From positions 1 to 55,096 of the forward strand of contig JAISUT010000033.1 in the NCBI GenBank assembly GCA_031271905.1: a stretch of 55,096 nucleotides of DNA, in the 5' to 3' direction. This document shows positions 43,675-52,723 of this stretch, in pieces; the stretch's first letter is position 1, and every line of letters starts with the position of its first letter. Under the pieces are notes generated by a model that was given only the letters and a program-made list of their open reading frames with translations, did no database searches and had not been told where the DNA came from. The position numbers and the translations under genes are program-made. The stretch is from Acidobacteriota bacterium (GTDB lineage: Bacteria > Acidobacteriota > UBA6911).

Positions 43675-45240
43675 TCAATCCGGCGGCGGCACCGCCGCCC
43701 CGTCATTTCCCGCAGGGGACGGGGGGACGATGAACAGCAACGCCGCGACGACCAGGTATCCCAACGCGACCTGTTGCGACAGACCGGTCGAGAAACGCCA
43801 AGGGAGGTAGAGCCCGCCGGCGGGGGTCGCCGAATGGATGACGCCGAACAACGTGCAGACGGCGCAGATCGCGGCATAGGCGGCGGCGCGGCGGGTCTTG
43901 CCGTCGATGAGGTCGGCGAGCATCCCGCCCCAGAGGATGGCGGTGAGGATGAAGCCGTTCCCCACCAGGCGCAGGAGCTCCAACTCCCCCGTGACGCCGG
44001 CGGGGACGGCGACGACGCCGAACTTCTCGACCAGGCTGTCGGCGTTGGTCAACGCCAGGTAGCCGATGGAGGGGACCATGGCGAACACCACGGCGCGCGC
44101 GTGCCGGCGCGGGGAGCCCACGAAAGCCTGCGCCACGATCTCAATCCCCACGAACAAGAGGACGGGGGTGATGACCGCCTCCGGGATCGCCTCGATCACG
44201 AACTGGAACACCCCGAGCACGCCGCCGACGCCGATGAAGACGCCGGTCGCCAGCGTGTACGCCGCCCGCCCCCCCATCGCCTTGTATGCGGGGTGCCCGA
44301 TGTAGGGGGTGGTCTGCGCCACGCCGCCGCAGAGCGCGGCGACCATGGTGGACAGCGCCTCGGTCAAGAGGATGTCGCGCGTCCCATACTCGTCGCCGGC
44401 GACGCGGGCGCTCTCGGTGTTGTTGACGCCGCCCAAGATCGTGACCAGGGCGAACGGGAAGGCGATCGGCAGGTAGGATGCGGCGACCCCCAGACCGTGC
44501 ACGAAGCCGAGCGTCGGCACGGGCAACGAGGGGTGGAGCGCGAAAGAGGGGGCGGAGACACCCTCCATGCCGAAGAGCCCGGAGGCGGCGGACAGGTAGT
44601 AGAGCGCGCAGCCGAGGATCACCGCCCCCAGCGCCCCGGGCATCCCCAGCGGCAACCGCCGTCGCGCCAGGATGGCGTAGAGGACGACCCCCAGCGCGGC
44701 GATCCCCGCGACGGGCGCGGAGAAGATCTTCATCAAGGGGAAGAAGGCGAGCAGCGTGACGCCGATGCCCGCGAGCGAGCCCAGCAACCCCGCCTGCGGG
44801 ATGCGCCGCCGCACCCATTCCCCCCAGAAGGAGAGCGCCAGCTTGCAAACCCCGATGAGCATCAGCGTCGCCATCCCCACCTGCCATGCCGCCACCGGGT
44901 CTTTGGTCTCGAGGAAGACCGGGCCGATGACGGCGGAGGTGATGCCGATGGAGGACGGCGTGTCCAGCCCCAGCGGCATCGCCGTGACATCCGTGCGCCC
45001 CGTCCGCCGCGCCAGCCGGAACGCGAGCCAGGTGTAGGCGACGTCGCCGACGAGCACACCCAGCGCGGTGCCTGGTATCATCAGCGCGAAGATGCTGTCC
45101 AAGGGGTAGGCGAAGACGCCCGCCAGGATGCTGGTGAGGATCACCAGGTTGCTGATGTTGTCGAGGATGAGGCCGAAGAAGGCGTTCAGGTCACCCCAAT
45201 GCGCCCACTGGTAGCCACGGTAGCGAAACAGCGTCGTCAT
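43675..45240 (-). CDS. NCS2/AzgA-like permease
   Basis: A 521-residue inner-membrane protein with about 13 hydrophobic helices. Typical segments are WAHWGDLNAFFGLILDNISNLVIL, DVTAMPLGLDTPSSIGIT, TILGGVNNTESARVAGDEY and ALCGGVAQTTPYIGHPAYKAMGG; the NTESA motif is shared with NCS2/AzgA purine permeases and SulP-like relatives. The substrate is probably a purine, pyrimidine or similar anion. AAGGGGG precedes the ATG at 45240. The frame is open back to 45567 but the extension is low-complexity. It is followed by ridA on the same strand. Confidence 0.88.
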   Translation of the reverse strand: MTTLFRYRGYQWAHWGDLNAFFGLILDNISNLVILTSILAGVFAYPLDSIFALMIPGTALGVLVGDVAYTWLAFRLARRTGRTDVTAMPLGLDTPSSIGITSAVIGPVFLETKDPVAAWQVGMATLMLIGVCKLALSFWGEWVRRRIPQAGLLGSLAGIGVTLLAFFPLMKIFSAPVAGIAALGVVLYAILARRRLPLGMPGALGAVILGCALYYLSAASGLFGMEGVSAPSFALHPSLPVPTLGFVHGLGVAASYLPIAFPFALVTILGGVNNTESARVAGDEYGTRDILLTEALSTMVAALCGGVAQTTPYIGHPAYKAMGGRAAYTLATGVFIGVGGVLGVFQFVIEAIPEAVITPVLLFVGIEIVAQAFVGSPRRHARAVVFAMVPSIGYLALTNADSLVEKFGVVAVPAGVTGELELLRLVGNGFILTAILWGGMLADLIDGKTRRAAAYAAICAVCTLFGVIHSATPAGGLYLPWRFSTGLSQQVALGYLVVAALLFIVPPSPAGNDGAAVPPPD

Positions 45241-45565
45241 GCCTGCCCCCTTGCCTTTGCCAAAACGGCAACTATACAACAAAACCGCCGCGCGGGCACG
45301 GGTGCGGCGACCGGAGCGACCGGAAAAACGCTTGCGGGGGCGGGAGGGCGCCGCAGGAGAAATCCGCCAGATTCTGCGTATGCCCCCCCGGCATCCTGCC
45401 GATGAAACATATGGGCGTCCGCGAAAAAAAACGGATGATGCGCCAGCGTCTGCCTGTGGTTTTACGCAGGCGCCCATGCGCCGCCCCCGGGCGGCGGGGA
45501 TCACCGGATGTGCTATATTTTGCGGCGTCGCGCACGGGGCGCGGGACAGCGAGGCGTGTTTCACC
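45241..45565. other. Divergent intergenic region
   Basis: A 325-base region between the permease and the helical-repeat gene. A TATATT -10-like hexamer on the plus strand (45514-45519) lies about 45 bases before the ATG at 45566, without a clear -35. No gene is apparent. Confidence 0.5.
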
Positions 45566-46840
45566 ATGATGACGATCTTCAGCCTCCGGGAGGAGGCCAG
45601 CCACGGCGACCATTACGCCATCAAGACGTTGCAGAGGATGGCGCAGAACGGCAACGGTGAGGCGATGCTCACGCTCAAGAACCTCGCCGTGCTCAAGTTG
45701 CCGTACATCTTCCCCTACCTGCTGGACATGGTGAAGGAGGGGAGCCAGGACGTGTTCGAGTTCCTCCTGCAACTCTCGGACAAGAACGGCGGCTACGCGC
45801 AGCTCATCTTCCAGGACGGCGACAACATCCGGGGCAGGACGTTCGACCTGCTGAAAGGCTTCAAGGAGCAGGGCGACTCCTTCGCCTCCATGCTCATGAA
45901 GCGGCTGGCGGAGAGGGGGAGCAAAGAGGCGCTGGCGTTCGTCACCCAGGCGGCGCGCGACGGCGACAGGAGCAGCATCGCCTTCCTGATCAACCAGGCC
46001 GACAAGGGCGACGCGGCGGCGGTGGAGCTGCTGGAGGAGACTGCGGCGGGCGGCCACGCCGACGCCATATTCTGGCTCGACGCGCGCAACGGCACGATCT
46101 CCGACATCCTGCGCCAGCACGCCCGACAGGGGGACGACCGCGCCTCCAAGGCGCTGGTGCAACTGGCGGACAAAGGCAACATCGAGGCGCCTTACCTGTT
46201 GAAGGACGCCGCCGACGCAGGCAGCCTGCCGGCGGTGTTCTGGTTCGACCAGATGGGCAAGGACATCTCCCCCACGTTGGAGAAAGAGGCGTGGCGCAAC
46301 AACTTCGACGCCGTCGCCGTGCTGGGCGACATGGCGGAGAAAGGGAACGTGAAAGCCTTCGACATGCTCAAACGGATGGCGACCCAGGGCTCTAAGAACT
46401 CCCATGCCTTCATGTGGTTCCGCGACCAGGTGGACAAAGGCGACCTGATGGCGACCGAGTTCCTGTTCTCGCTGGCGCGCAAGGGGAACTCCAAGCCGAT
46501 CCCCTGGCTGAAAGAGCAGGCGGCCAAGGGGGACGTGGAGGCCATCGACACGCTCAAGGCGATGATTGACAGCGGCAACGTCGAACCCTCCGGCAACGAC
46601 AAGCTGATCGAATGGTGCGGGAAGCAGGCGGACGGGGGCGACCTGGAATGCCACGACCTGATGCAACAGCTCGCCAAGCGGGGCGAATCCCCCGCCATCC
46701 GCTGGCTGGAGGCGCGCGCCGGCAAGTCGGCTTACGACATCACGGACATGGAGGCGGAGAAACCCGCCCCGGAAGGGCTGATGGACACGATCAAGAACGT
46801 CCACCAGTTCCTGCAAAAACGCCTGTCGCGCCAAGGATGA
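45566..46840 (+). CDS. Protein of ~15-residue single-helix repeats
   Basis: A 424-residue soluble protein built of many short repeats of the form G[DN]xxAxxxLxxxAxx (for example GDRSSIAFLINQADK, GDAAAVELLEETAAG, GNIEAPYLLKDAADA, GDLMATEFLFSLARK, GNSKPIPWLKEQAAK). I count at least a dozen, interrupted by a few longer units. The period of 15-16 residues fits one helix plus a tight Gly turn, shorter than Sel1, TPR or HEAT units. The fold is probably a curved solenoid for protein binding. No signal peptide or catalytic motif is visible. Tandem ATGs lie at 45566 and 45569. Confidence 0.75.
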   Translation: MMTIFSLREEASHGDHYAIKTLQRMAQNGNGEAMLTLKNLAVLKLPYIFPYLLDMVKEGSQDVFEFLLQLSDKNGGYAQLIFQDGDNIRGRTFDLLKGFKEQGDSFASMLMKRLAERGSKEALAFVTQAARDGDRSSIAFLINQADKGDAAAVELLEETAAGGHADAIFWLDARNGTISDILRQHARQGDDRASKALVQLADKGNIEAPYLLKDAADAGSLPAVFWFDQMGKDISPTLEKEAWRNNFDAVAVLGDMAEKGNVKAFDMLKRMATQGSKNSHAFMWFRDQVDKGDLMATEFLFSLARKGNSKPIPWLKEQAAKGDVEAIDTLKAMIDSGNVEPSGNDKLIEWCGKQADGGDLECHDLMQQLAKRGESPAIRWLEARAGKSAYDITDMEAEKPAPEGLMDTIKNVHQFLQKRLSRQG

Positions 46841-46897
46841 CCTTGCGGCCGTCTCCCGCCGCCAAGCGGACGCAGGCGCATCCGCCCCGCGACGCGG

Positions 46898-47209
46898 TCA
46901 CTTCAAAGTCCCCAGGTATGCGACCAACCCATCCAGATCCTTCGCGGGGAGGTTGGGGTACGCCTTCATCCTCGTGTCGGATTTCATCGTCTTGGGCGCC
47001 TGCACCCATTTCCGGATCTCCTCAGGCTTGAGCCGCGCGCCGACGCCGGCGAGCGACTCCTTGTCGCCGCCGTCGGTCGAATGGCAGAACGAGCATTTCT
47101 GCATGGCGTAGACCTCCTTGCCATGCTCCACCGCGCCGCCCTGCGAATAAAGCACAGCCCCGCACGCGAGCAAAAACGTCCCAAGAGAAACGCTGGCAAT
47201 CCATTTCAT
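46898..47209 (-). CDS. Periplasmic class I cytochrome c
   Basis: A 103-residue protein. The signal peptide occupies about the first 20 residues (VSLGTFLLACGAVLYSQ). Haem attaches at CSFCH (residues 39-43), and a Met in the second half (TRMKAYPNL) is the likely axial ligand. It is a small electron carrier of the c555/c553 type. GGAGG precedes the ATG. It is separated from the folE gene by about 106 bases on the same strand. Its partner oxidoreductase is not in this window. Confidence 0.93.
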   Translation of the reverse strand: MKWIASVSLGTFLLACGAVLYSQGGAVEHGKEVYAMQKCSFCHSTDGGDKESLAGVGARLKPEEIRKWVQAPKTMKSDTRMKAYPNLPAKDLDGLVAYLGTLK

Positions 47210-47315
47210 AGCCGCACCTCCGCTCGTCCGAACCGCAGACTATTAAAATCTTACTACACGGAAGCCGAATTGCCGAAGGGCGCCGGCAAAAAACCCGGAC
47301 GCCGCGCACCGGCCG

Positions 47316-47882
47316 CTACTTCTGGTTGCGCTTGGCGACCAAGTCCAGGAACTCGGCGCGCGTCTCCGCCGAGCGGCGGAAGGAGCCGAGCATGGAGCTG
47401 GTGGTCATGCTGGAGTTCTGCTTCTCCACGCCGCGCATCATCATGCACATGTGACGCGCCTCGACGACCACGCCGACCCCCAGGGGGTTGATCTTCGCCT
47501 TGATGGTCTTGGCGATCTGCGCCGTCAGCCGCTCCTGCACCTGCAGGCGGCGGCTGTACATCTCCACCAGGCGGGCGATCTTGCTGATGCCGACGACCTT
47601 CTTGTCCGGCAGGTAGCCGACGTGGACCTTCCCGAAGAACGGCAGCATGTGGTGCTCGCACATGCTGAAGAAGTCGATGTTGGTGACGACCACCATCTCG
47701 TCGTATTGCACGTCGTCCTGCACGTCGAACAGGGCGTTGTTCAGCAGCTCGTCGGCGTTCTGCGTGTAGCCGCGCGTCAGGAACTTCCACGCCTGCTCCA
47801 CGCGGCGGGGCGTCTCCCTCAAGCCTTCGCGATCGGGGTCCTCCCCCAACTTGACCAGCATCTCCCGTATCAGATCTTTCAT
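47316..47882 (-). CDS. folE: GTP cyclohydrolase I FolE
   Basis: A 188-residue enzyme converting GTP to dihydroneopterin triphosphate for folate, and for queuosine via 7-deazaguanine precursors. The zinc ligands are in [19 protein letters not shown] and [40 protein letters not shown] is the conserved core. GGAGGGC precedes the ATG. The nearby queA (49026-50063) is on the other strand but in the same broad pathway. Confidence 0.97.
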   Translation of the reverse strand: MKDLIREMLVKLGEDPDREGLRETPRRVEQAWKFLTRGYTQNADELLNNALFDVQDDVQYDEMVVVTNIDFFSMCEHHMLPFFGKVHVGYLPDKKVVGISKIARLVEMYSRRLQVQERLTAQIAKTIKAKINPLGVGVVVEARHMCMMMRGVEKQNSSMTTSSMLGSFRRSAETRAEFLDLVAKRNQK

Positions 47883-48097
47883 CGGCGCCCTCCGAGGCCG
47901 TTCCCGAACATGTCCTTGCCAACCGGCGGGGAAATATTACCAGCAATCGGCGAACCATGCACGGCGGCGGTTTGACCGTGCCCGCCCGCCCATGCCGGCA
48001 TTCCCGGGGCGGCGGCTGAAGACTGGAAGCCAAATAACCGGCGACAAGCCAATGAACACTAGTCACCGACCACGGTCATGGGCTACACTTTGGAACC

Positions 48098-48985
48098 ATG
48101 GCGCCTTGGAGATACCATGTGTGGCGGTTTGGCAAGACGATGACGGCGGCGGGGCGGATGCTGTTGCGCCACGAAGTCCCCAGGGACGCCGCAGGCATCT
48201 CCTATTTCACCATCATGGCGCTGTTCCCCGCCATCCTGGTCGTCATCGCCGCCGTGGACGCCTTCTTGGGCAAGATGGAGTGGCACGACATGGTGGTGGA
48301 GAGCATCGTCGGCCTCTTCCCCGGCTCGCGGCAGTTCGTCCGTTCCAACCTGGCGGAGGTCACCACCCCCTCGAAGGCGGGCATCATCTCCTGCATCGTC
48401 GTGGTGTTCTGGGCGGCGTCTTGGATATTCTCCTTCATCGAGAACTCGATCAACCGGGCGTGGGACATCCCCAACCAGCGCACCTTCTGGGAGAGCCGCC
48501 TGCGCACGATCGCCCTCTTGGCGCTGGCGAGCGTCAGCCTTTTCTGCTCGGCGGGGCTCACGATCTTCGTCGGGATGGCGCGGGCGCGGGCGGCGGAGCA
48601 CATCCACCTGGACGGATACGCCACGGCTTCAGAGTTCATCGGCTGGTTCTGGTACCTCGTGCTGCTCGGCACGGGCATCCTGGTCGCCGTGTTCGTCTTC
48701 TCCATGGTCTACAAATGGACGCCGCACTGCAAGGTCTTCTGGCGGGAGGCGTTCACGAGCGCGGTGGTCGCCACGGCCATCTGGGAGGTCGCCGGCTACA
48801 TCTTCATGAAGGTGGTGCCGCTGTTCGACTACCAGCAGGTCTACGGCAGGATGGGGGCGACCGTCACGCTCCTGGCATGGGTCTACACGTCGAACATGAT
48901 CCTGCTGTTCGGCGCGAACTTCTGCTCGCAACTGCACTGGATCCGCGCGGAGATGCCAGGTCCGGAGTTCTTCCCCGACAAATGA
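48098..48985 (+). CDS. YihY/BrkB-family inner-membrane protein
   Basis: A 295-residue protein with about six hydrophobic helices. The RDAAGISYFTIMALFPAILVVIAA opening, ARAFWEAFTSA-like CKVFWREAFTSAVVATAIWEVAGYIF and TLLAWVYTSNMILLFGANF endings are signatures of the YihY (formerly RNase BN/BrkB) family. Its molecular function is unknown; lipid transport has been suggested for relatives. It lies 40 bases before queA, co-directional. Confidence 0.88.
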   Translation: MAPWRYHVWRFGKTMTAAGRMLLRHEVPRDAAGISYFTIMALFPAILVVIAAVDAFLGKMEWHDMVVESIVGLFPGSRQFVRSNLAEVTTPSKAGIISCIVVVFWAASWIFSFIENSINRAWDIPNQRTFWESRLRTIALLALASVSLFCSAGLTIFVGMARARAAEHIHLDGYATASEFIGWFWYLVLLGTGILVAVFVFSMVYKWTPHCKVFWREAFTSAVVATAIWEVAGYIFMKVVPLFDYQQVYGRMGATVTLLAWVYTSNMILLFGANFCSQLHWIRAEMPGPEFFPDK

Positions 48986-49025
48986 GGCGTGGCCCCGCCC
49001 CACATCCCACAGGCTTCGCACGAAA

Positions 49026-50063
49026 ATGAGATTGGACGACTTCGACTTCACCCTCCCCGAGGAACTGATCGCGCAACATCCCGCGCCGGAGCGCGACGGT
49101 TCGCGCATGATGCTGGTCTGGCGCGAGACCGGGGCGCGGGAGCACCTGCGATTCCGCGACCTCCCGGACGTCTTGGGCGGGGAGCACTTCCTGGTCGTCA
49201 ACGAGACGAAGGTGTTCCCCGCGCGCCTCGCCGCGCGCAGGCCCGGCAAGGAGGAGTCCATCGAGGTCTTGTTGCTGCGCGAGGAGCGCCCCGGACGCTG
49301 GCTGGCGCTGTTGAAGCCGGGCAGGAAGGCGCCCGTCGGGCAGAGATTGCTGACGGGCGGCCTCTCCGCCGAAGTCGCCGCAGTCACGGCGACGGGGGGG
49401 CGCGTGCTGGAATTCGACCGCAAGGAGGGGTTGATGGAGGTCTTCGAGCGCATAGGCGCGCCCCCGACGCCCCCTTACATCCGCAGGGGCGAACCGCAGG
49501 GGATCGAAGAAGACCGGCGGCGCTACCAGACCGTCTACGCCCGCCACAGCGGTTCGGTCGCCGCGCCCACGGCGGGCCTGCACTTCACCGACGCCGTGCT
49601 CCGGCGGCTGGGCGAAAAAGGCGTCCCCGTCTGCCGGTTGCTGCTGCACGTCGGCTACGGCACCTTCAAGCCGGTGCGCGCCGAGAACGTCGAAGATCAC
49701 GAGATGGAGCCGGAATATTACCGCATCGACGCCGACGCCGCCGCCCGCGTCGCGTCGCTCAAGGCCGGGGGGCGGCGCCTGGTGTCTGTCGGCACGACCA
49801 GCACCCGCTGCCTGGAGCATCTGGCGCGGCAGGGGTTTTCCTGGGCTGGGGACGCCGAGGGGTGGTGCGACCTGTTCATCCGCCCCGGCTTCGAGTTCCG
49901 CATGATCGGGGGGCTGGTCACGAACTTCCACCTCCCGAAGTCCACGCTAGTCATGCTCGCCAGCGCGTTCGCCGGACGGGAGCTTTTGCTGGACTGCTAC
50001 CGCGAGGCGATATCCCTCGGCTACAGGTTTTACAGCTACGGCGACTGCATGCTCATCTTGTAG
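49026..50063 (+). CDS. queA: tRNA ribosyltransferase-isomerase QueA
   Basis: A 345-residue enzyme that transfers and rearranges the ribosyl part of S-adenosylmethionine onto 7-aminomethyl-7-deazaguanine in tRNA, giving epoxyqueuosine. Conserved segments are LDDFDFTLPEELIAQHPAPERDGSRMM, VVNETKVFPARL, SVAAPTAGLHFT, HVGYGTFKPVRAENVEDHEMEPEYY and NFHLPKSTLVMLASAFAG. The length is normal. It follows yihY by 40 bases. Confidence 0.97.
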   Translation: MRLDDFDFTLPEELIAQHPAPERDGSRMMLVWRETGAREHLRFRDLPDVLGGEHFLVVNETKVFPARLAARRPGKEESIEVLLLREERPGRWLALLKPGRKAPVGQRLLTGGLSAEVAAVTATGGRVLEFDRKEGLMEVFERIGAPPTPPYIRRGEPQGIEEDRRRYQTVYARHSGSVAAPTAGLHFTDAVLRRLGEKGVPVCRLLLHVGYGTFKPVRAENVEDHEMEPEYYRIDADAAARVASLKAGGRRLVSVGTTSTRCLEHLARQGFSWAGDAEGWCDLFIRPGFEFRMIGGLVTNFHLPKSTLVMLASAFAGRELLLDCYREAISLGYRFYSYGDCMLIL

Positions 50064-50359
50064 GGGGGGTGCCGACGGACAACCTTTGCAACCTGGGGCG
50101 GCGGGGCGGCGGGCGGCACCACGCCTTGCGCAAGCCGTCCGACGCACCTCCAGATGCGATCGTCGCGGCGAACTCATCCACCGACCGCCCCAAAGGGTAT
50201 GCCTCGGGCGTTTGCCGCCGATAAGACCATTTGCGGGACGCCGCATGAAAAGGCGGACGCAAAAACGGCCAACGGTGATATGATCGGCGCATCCGGGGCG
50301 CGGATGAAATATCCCGGGGGCGTTGACGTAATTATTCCTGTCAGGAGGGGCGGTCAACT

Positions 50360-50866
50360 ATGGATTGCAAAATCGCTCGGCAAAGGTTGTTCGACAGGCT
50401 GGACGCTGAAATAGACGGCGTGGTTTCCAGCGATGACGAGTTGGTCGCGCACCTCGAAGCGTGCGCCGCCTGCCGCCGGGAATGCCGCATGCTGTCGTTG
50501 CCGCGCGCAGCGGCGAAAGCTGCGGTGCCGATGGAGGCGTCCCGTTGGTTCTACCAGAAGCTGAGTTCGCGCATCCGGGCGGCGGAGGACGATGAGGCGC
50601 GCGGCGCCGCCAGCCTGAAGGCGGTCTGGAAGCTGGCGTACCGCATGGTTCCCGCGTTGGCGGGCATCACGCTGGTGCTGATTGCCATCTTCGTCTGGCA
50701 GCAGGCGCGGCTCGCCCCGGTGTCGGCGGACAACTATGAACGGTTTTTCGTCTCGGACGAATCGACGCAACGGATGCTCTCGGTCGAGCAGAACGACATC
50801 ACCTACGAAAGCGTCCTGACCGCGCTCGCCGAGCGGCAATTAGACCGTTTCCCCAGCACGCGGTAG
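50360..50866 (+). CDS. Anti-sigma-factor-like zinc-finger membrane protein
   Basis: A 168-residue protein. The N-terminal HLEACAACRREC carries the His-x3-Cys-x2-Cys zinc site of ZAS/zf-HC2 anti-sigma factors. A single membrane helix follows at about 97-114 (VPALAGITLVLIAIFVW), and the remainder is probably periplasmic. GTCAGGAGGGGCGG precedes the ATG. No extracytoplasmic-function sigma factor gene is adjacent in this window, which is unusual. The next gene, a Spy/CpxP-like protein, suggests an envelope- or metal-stress role. Confidence 0.82.
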   Translation: MDCKIARQRLFDRLDAEIDGVVSSDDELVAHLEACAACRRECRMLSLPRAAAKAAVPMEASRWFYQKLSSRIRAAEDDEARGAASLKAVWKLAYRMVPALAGITLVLIAIFVWQQARLAPVSADNYERFFVSDESTQRMLSVEQNDITYESVLTALAERQLDRFPSTR

Positions 50867-50910
50867 GCGACGGGCATCGGACGCGCCGGGGTTTTCAGGG
50901 ATTTGACGCG

Positions 50911-51330
50911 ATGAAATCCAAACTGAGCATCGCCTTTTTATGGGCAGTCATCTTCGTCCTGGGGGGAGGGGCGGGCTGGTTCGGCCACTGCATCTACCGC
51001 AGTTCGACGACGGCGACAGGCAAGGCCGCCCAGTCCCGCCCCAAGACCCAACAGGGGAAGGACAAGGAAAAAGCCCAGGAGTTGCAGAAGATCATCGACG
51101 ACCTGACGAGGGAGTTGCATCTGGACGCCTCGCAACAGGAGTCGCTGAAGACCATCTTCCACGAGACCCGGATGCAATACCGCAACCTCAACCGGGAGTT
51201 CCGCCCCCGCTACGAGCAGATCCGCGACGAGTCCGACGACCGCATCCGCGCGATGTTGCACGACGACCAGCGGGAGCGTTTCGAGGAGCTGCTCAAACCC
51301 TTCCGCCCGCAAAAGTCCGCCGCAAAGTAA
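50911..51330 (+). CDS. Spy/CpxP-like periplasmic protein
   Basis: A 139-residue protein anchored or secreted through an N-terminal hydrophobic segment (IAFLWAVIFVLGGGAGW). The mature part is helical and basic: KEKAQELQKIIDDLTRELHLDASQQESLKTIFHETR, then NREFRPRYEQIRDESDDRIRAMLHDDQRERFEELL. This charge-rich, two-helix pattern fits the LTxxQ/heavy-metal-resistance family (Spy, ZraP, CpxP). It follows the anti-sigma-like gene by 44 bases and may sense metals or misfolded proteins for it. Confidence 0.8.
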   Translation: MKSKLSIAFLWAVIFVLGGGAGWFGHCIYRSSTTATGKAAQSRPKTQQGKDKEKAQELQKIIDDLTRELHLDASQQESLKTIFHETRMQYRNLNREFRPRYEQIRDESDDRIRAMLHDDQRERFEELLKPFRPQKSAAK

Positions 51331-51402
51331 GGGCGCATGCCCAATGCCGGGGCGTCTTCTTGGGAACCTTCTTTTGATTTTTCAACCGACACGACAATAC
51401 GG

Positions 51403-52410
51403 TTACAGGAAGTTCAGGGCTCGCAGGGGATTCAGCCCTTTGTGCGCCACGAAGTAATAGATGGCCACCAGCACGACGAATCCGACCGCCACCGGGATGA
51501 CCCTGCGGGTCCATTCTTCAGGGAGCAGCGACTGCCACCGCCTCTCCGCCTTCCCCTCCAGCACGCGCGCCGCGTTGCGGATGAGGTTGGGGGTGATGGT
51601 GGACGTCCGGTTCTGGTAGCCTTCCATCAGCGCCCGGTCGCAGATGAGGTTGATCTTGCGGGGATAGCCCCTGGAGTAACGCCAGATGGCGCGGATGGCG
51701 CCGCCGGTGAAGTTCAGCCGGGTGCCGCCGCCTGCGGCCGCCACGCGGTGGCGGATATATCTGTCAGTGTCCTTGGGGGAGAGAGTCTGCGTCTGGAAGC
51801 GGACGGAGATGCGTTGGTTCAACTGCCGCAACACCGGGGAGTTGAGTTTCGAGTTCAGTTCGAGCTGCCCGACGAAGATGATCTGCAACAACTTCATCTT
51901 CGCCGTCTCCAGGTTGGACAGCAGGCGCAACTGCTCCAAGATCGCGAGCGAGAGGTTCTGCGCCTCGTCCACGATCAAGACCGTGAACGCCCCCTCCTGG
52001 GCGCGGGCGACGAGGAAGTGGTTGAGGCGATCCAGGAGCTGCTTCTTGGTCATCCCGTCCATCCAGTCGGTGCTGAATATCTCGTCGGGATCCAAGCCGT
52101 CGTACGGCCTTTCCGGACGGACTCCCAGGTCTTGCAGGATGGATTTCAGTATCTCGATTTCCGAGAGCATCGGGTTTTGTATGAACGCGGTGCTGACGTT
52201 TTTTGGCGCAAGCCTATCCAACAGCGCCCAGCACAGCGTGGTCTTGCCGGTTCCGATGTCGCCGACGATGACCGAGAAGCCTTCGCGTCTTTCGATGCTG
52301 TACATGATCTGATTCAATGCGTCCTTGCTTCGCTGGTTCAAATACAGGAAGGACGGGTCTGGAGTCAGATTGAAAGCCGCTTCTCTCAGGCCGTAATATT
52401 TCTCATACAT
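51403..52410 (-). CDS. ExeA/GspA-type AAA ATPase
   Basis: A 335-residue protein. Walker A is GDIGTGKTTLCW near residue 49, Walker B is FTVLIVDEAQN near 145, and FVGQLELNSKL and QRISVRF are typical of the ExeA/MshM-type general-secretion ATPases. A membrane helix near the C-terminus (VIPVAVGFVVLVAIYYF, about 308-324) tethers it, unlike ExeA, which is longer and has a peptidoglycan-binding domain. It starts MYEKYYGLREAAFNLTPDPSFLYL, the family's hallmark opening. It may help build a secretion or pilus complex or an exosortase-type export system. Confidence 0.9.
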   Translation of the reverse strand: MYEKYYGLREAAFNLTPDPSFLYLNQRSKDALNQIMYSIERREGFSVIVGDIGTGKTTLCWALLDRLAPKNVSTAFIQNPMLSEIEILKSILQDLGVRPERPYDGLDPDEIFSTDWMDGMTKKQLLDRLNHFLVARAQEGAFTVLIVDEAQNLSLAILEQLRLLSNLETAKMKLLQIIFVGQLELNSKLNSPVLRQLNQRISVRFQTQTLSPKDTDRYIRHRVAAAGGGTRLNFTGGAIRAIWRYSRGYPRKINLICDRALMEGYQNRTSTITPNLIRNAARVLEGKAERRWQSLLPEEWTRRVIPVAVGFVVLVAIYYFVAHKGLNPLRALNFL

Positions 52411-52723
52411 AACTGATAGCCTTATCGGCAGTTGCCTAAAGAGCCGATATATAATTCATATAATCACTACGCGGCACGTAAGTCATGGCCGTACCGTAGA
52501 ATCGGCCTATCCAGCATAAAGCATTAATATTATGGCATGATTTCTTCAATTACCAGTTGCGCGGTCAAACTATTTGCCCGCCCCTGGTCTAGACCCACCG
52601 CCAATTCGCCTGTGGAGGTGTGGCACCCCCCCCCCGGCACCGCCGCCACCCTCACCAGAAATTTCACAAATCGCACAAAATACGATACCCTAATGGGTTT
52701 TGTAAGAAACGGAAGGGGGCGCC
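52411..52723. other. Divergent intergenic region
   Basis: A 313-base region between the ExeA-like gene and the MacA-like gene, AT-rich around 52440-52540 where promoters for both may lie. I see no convincing -35/-10 pair and no gene. Confidence 0.5.
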
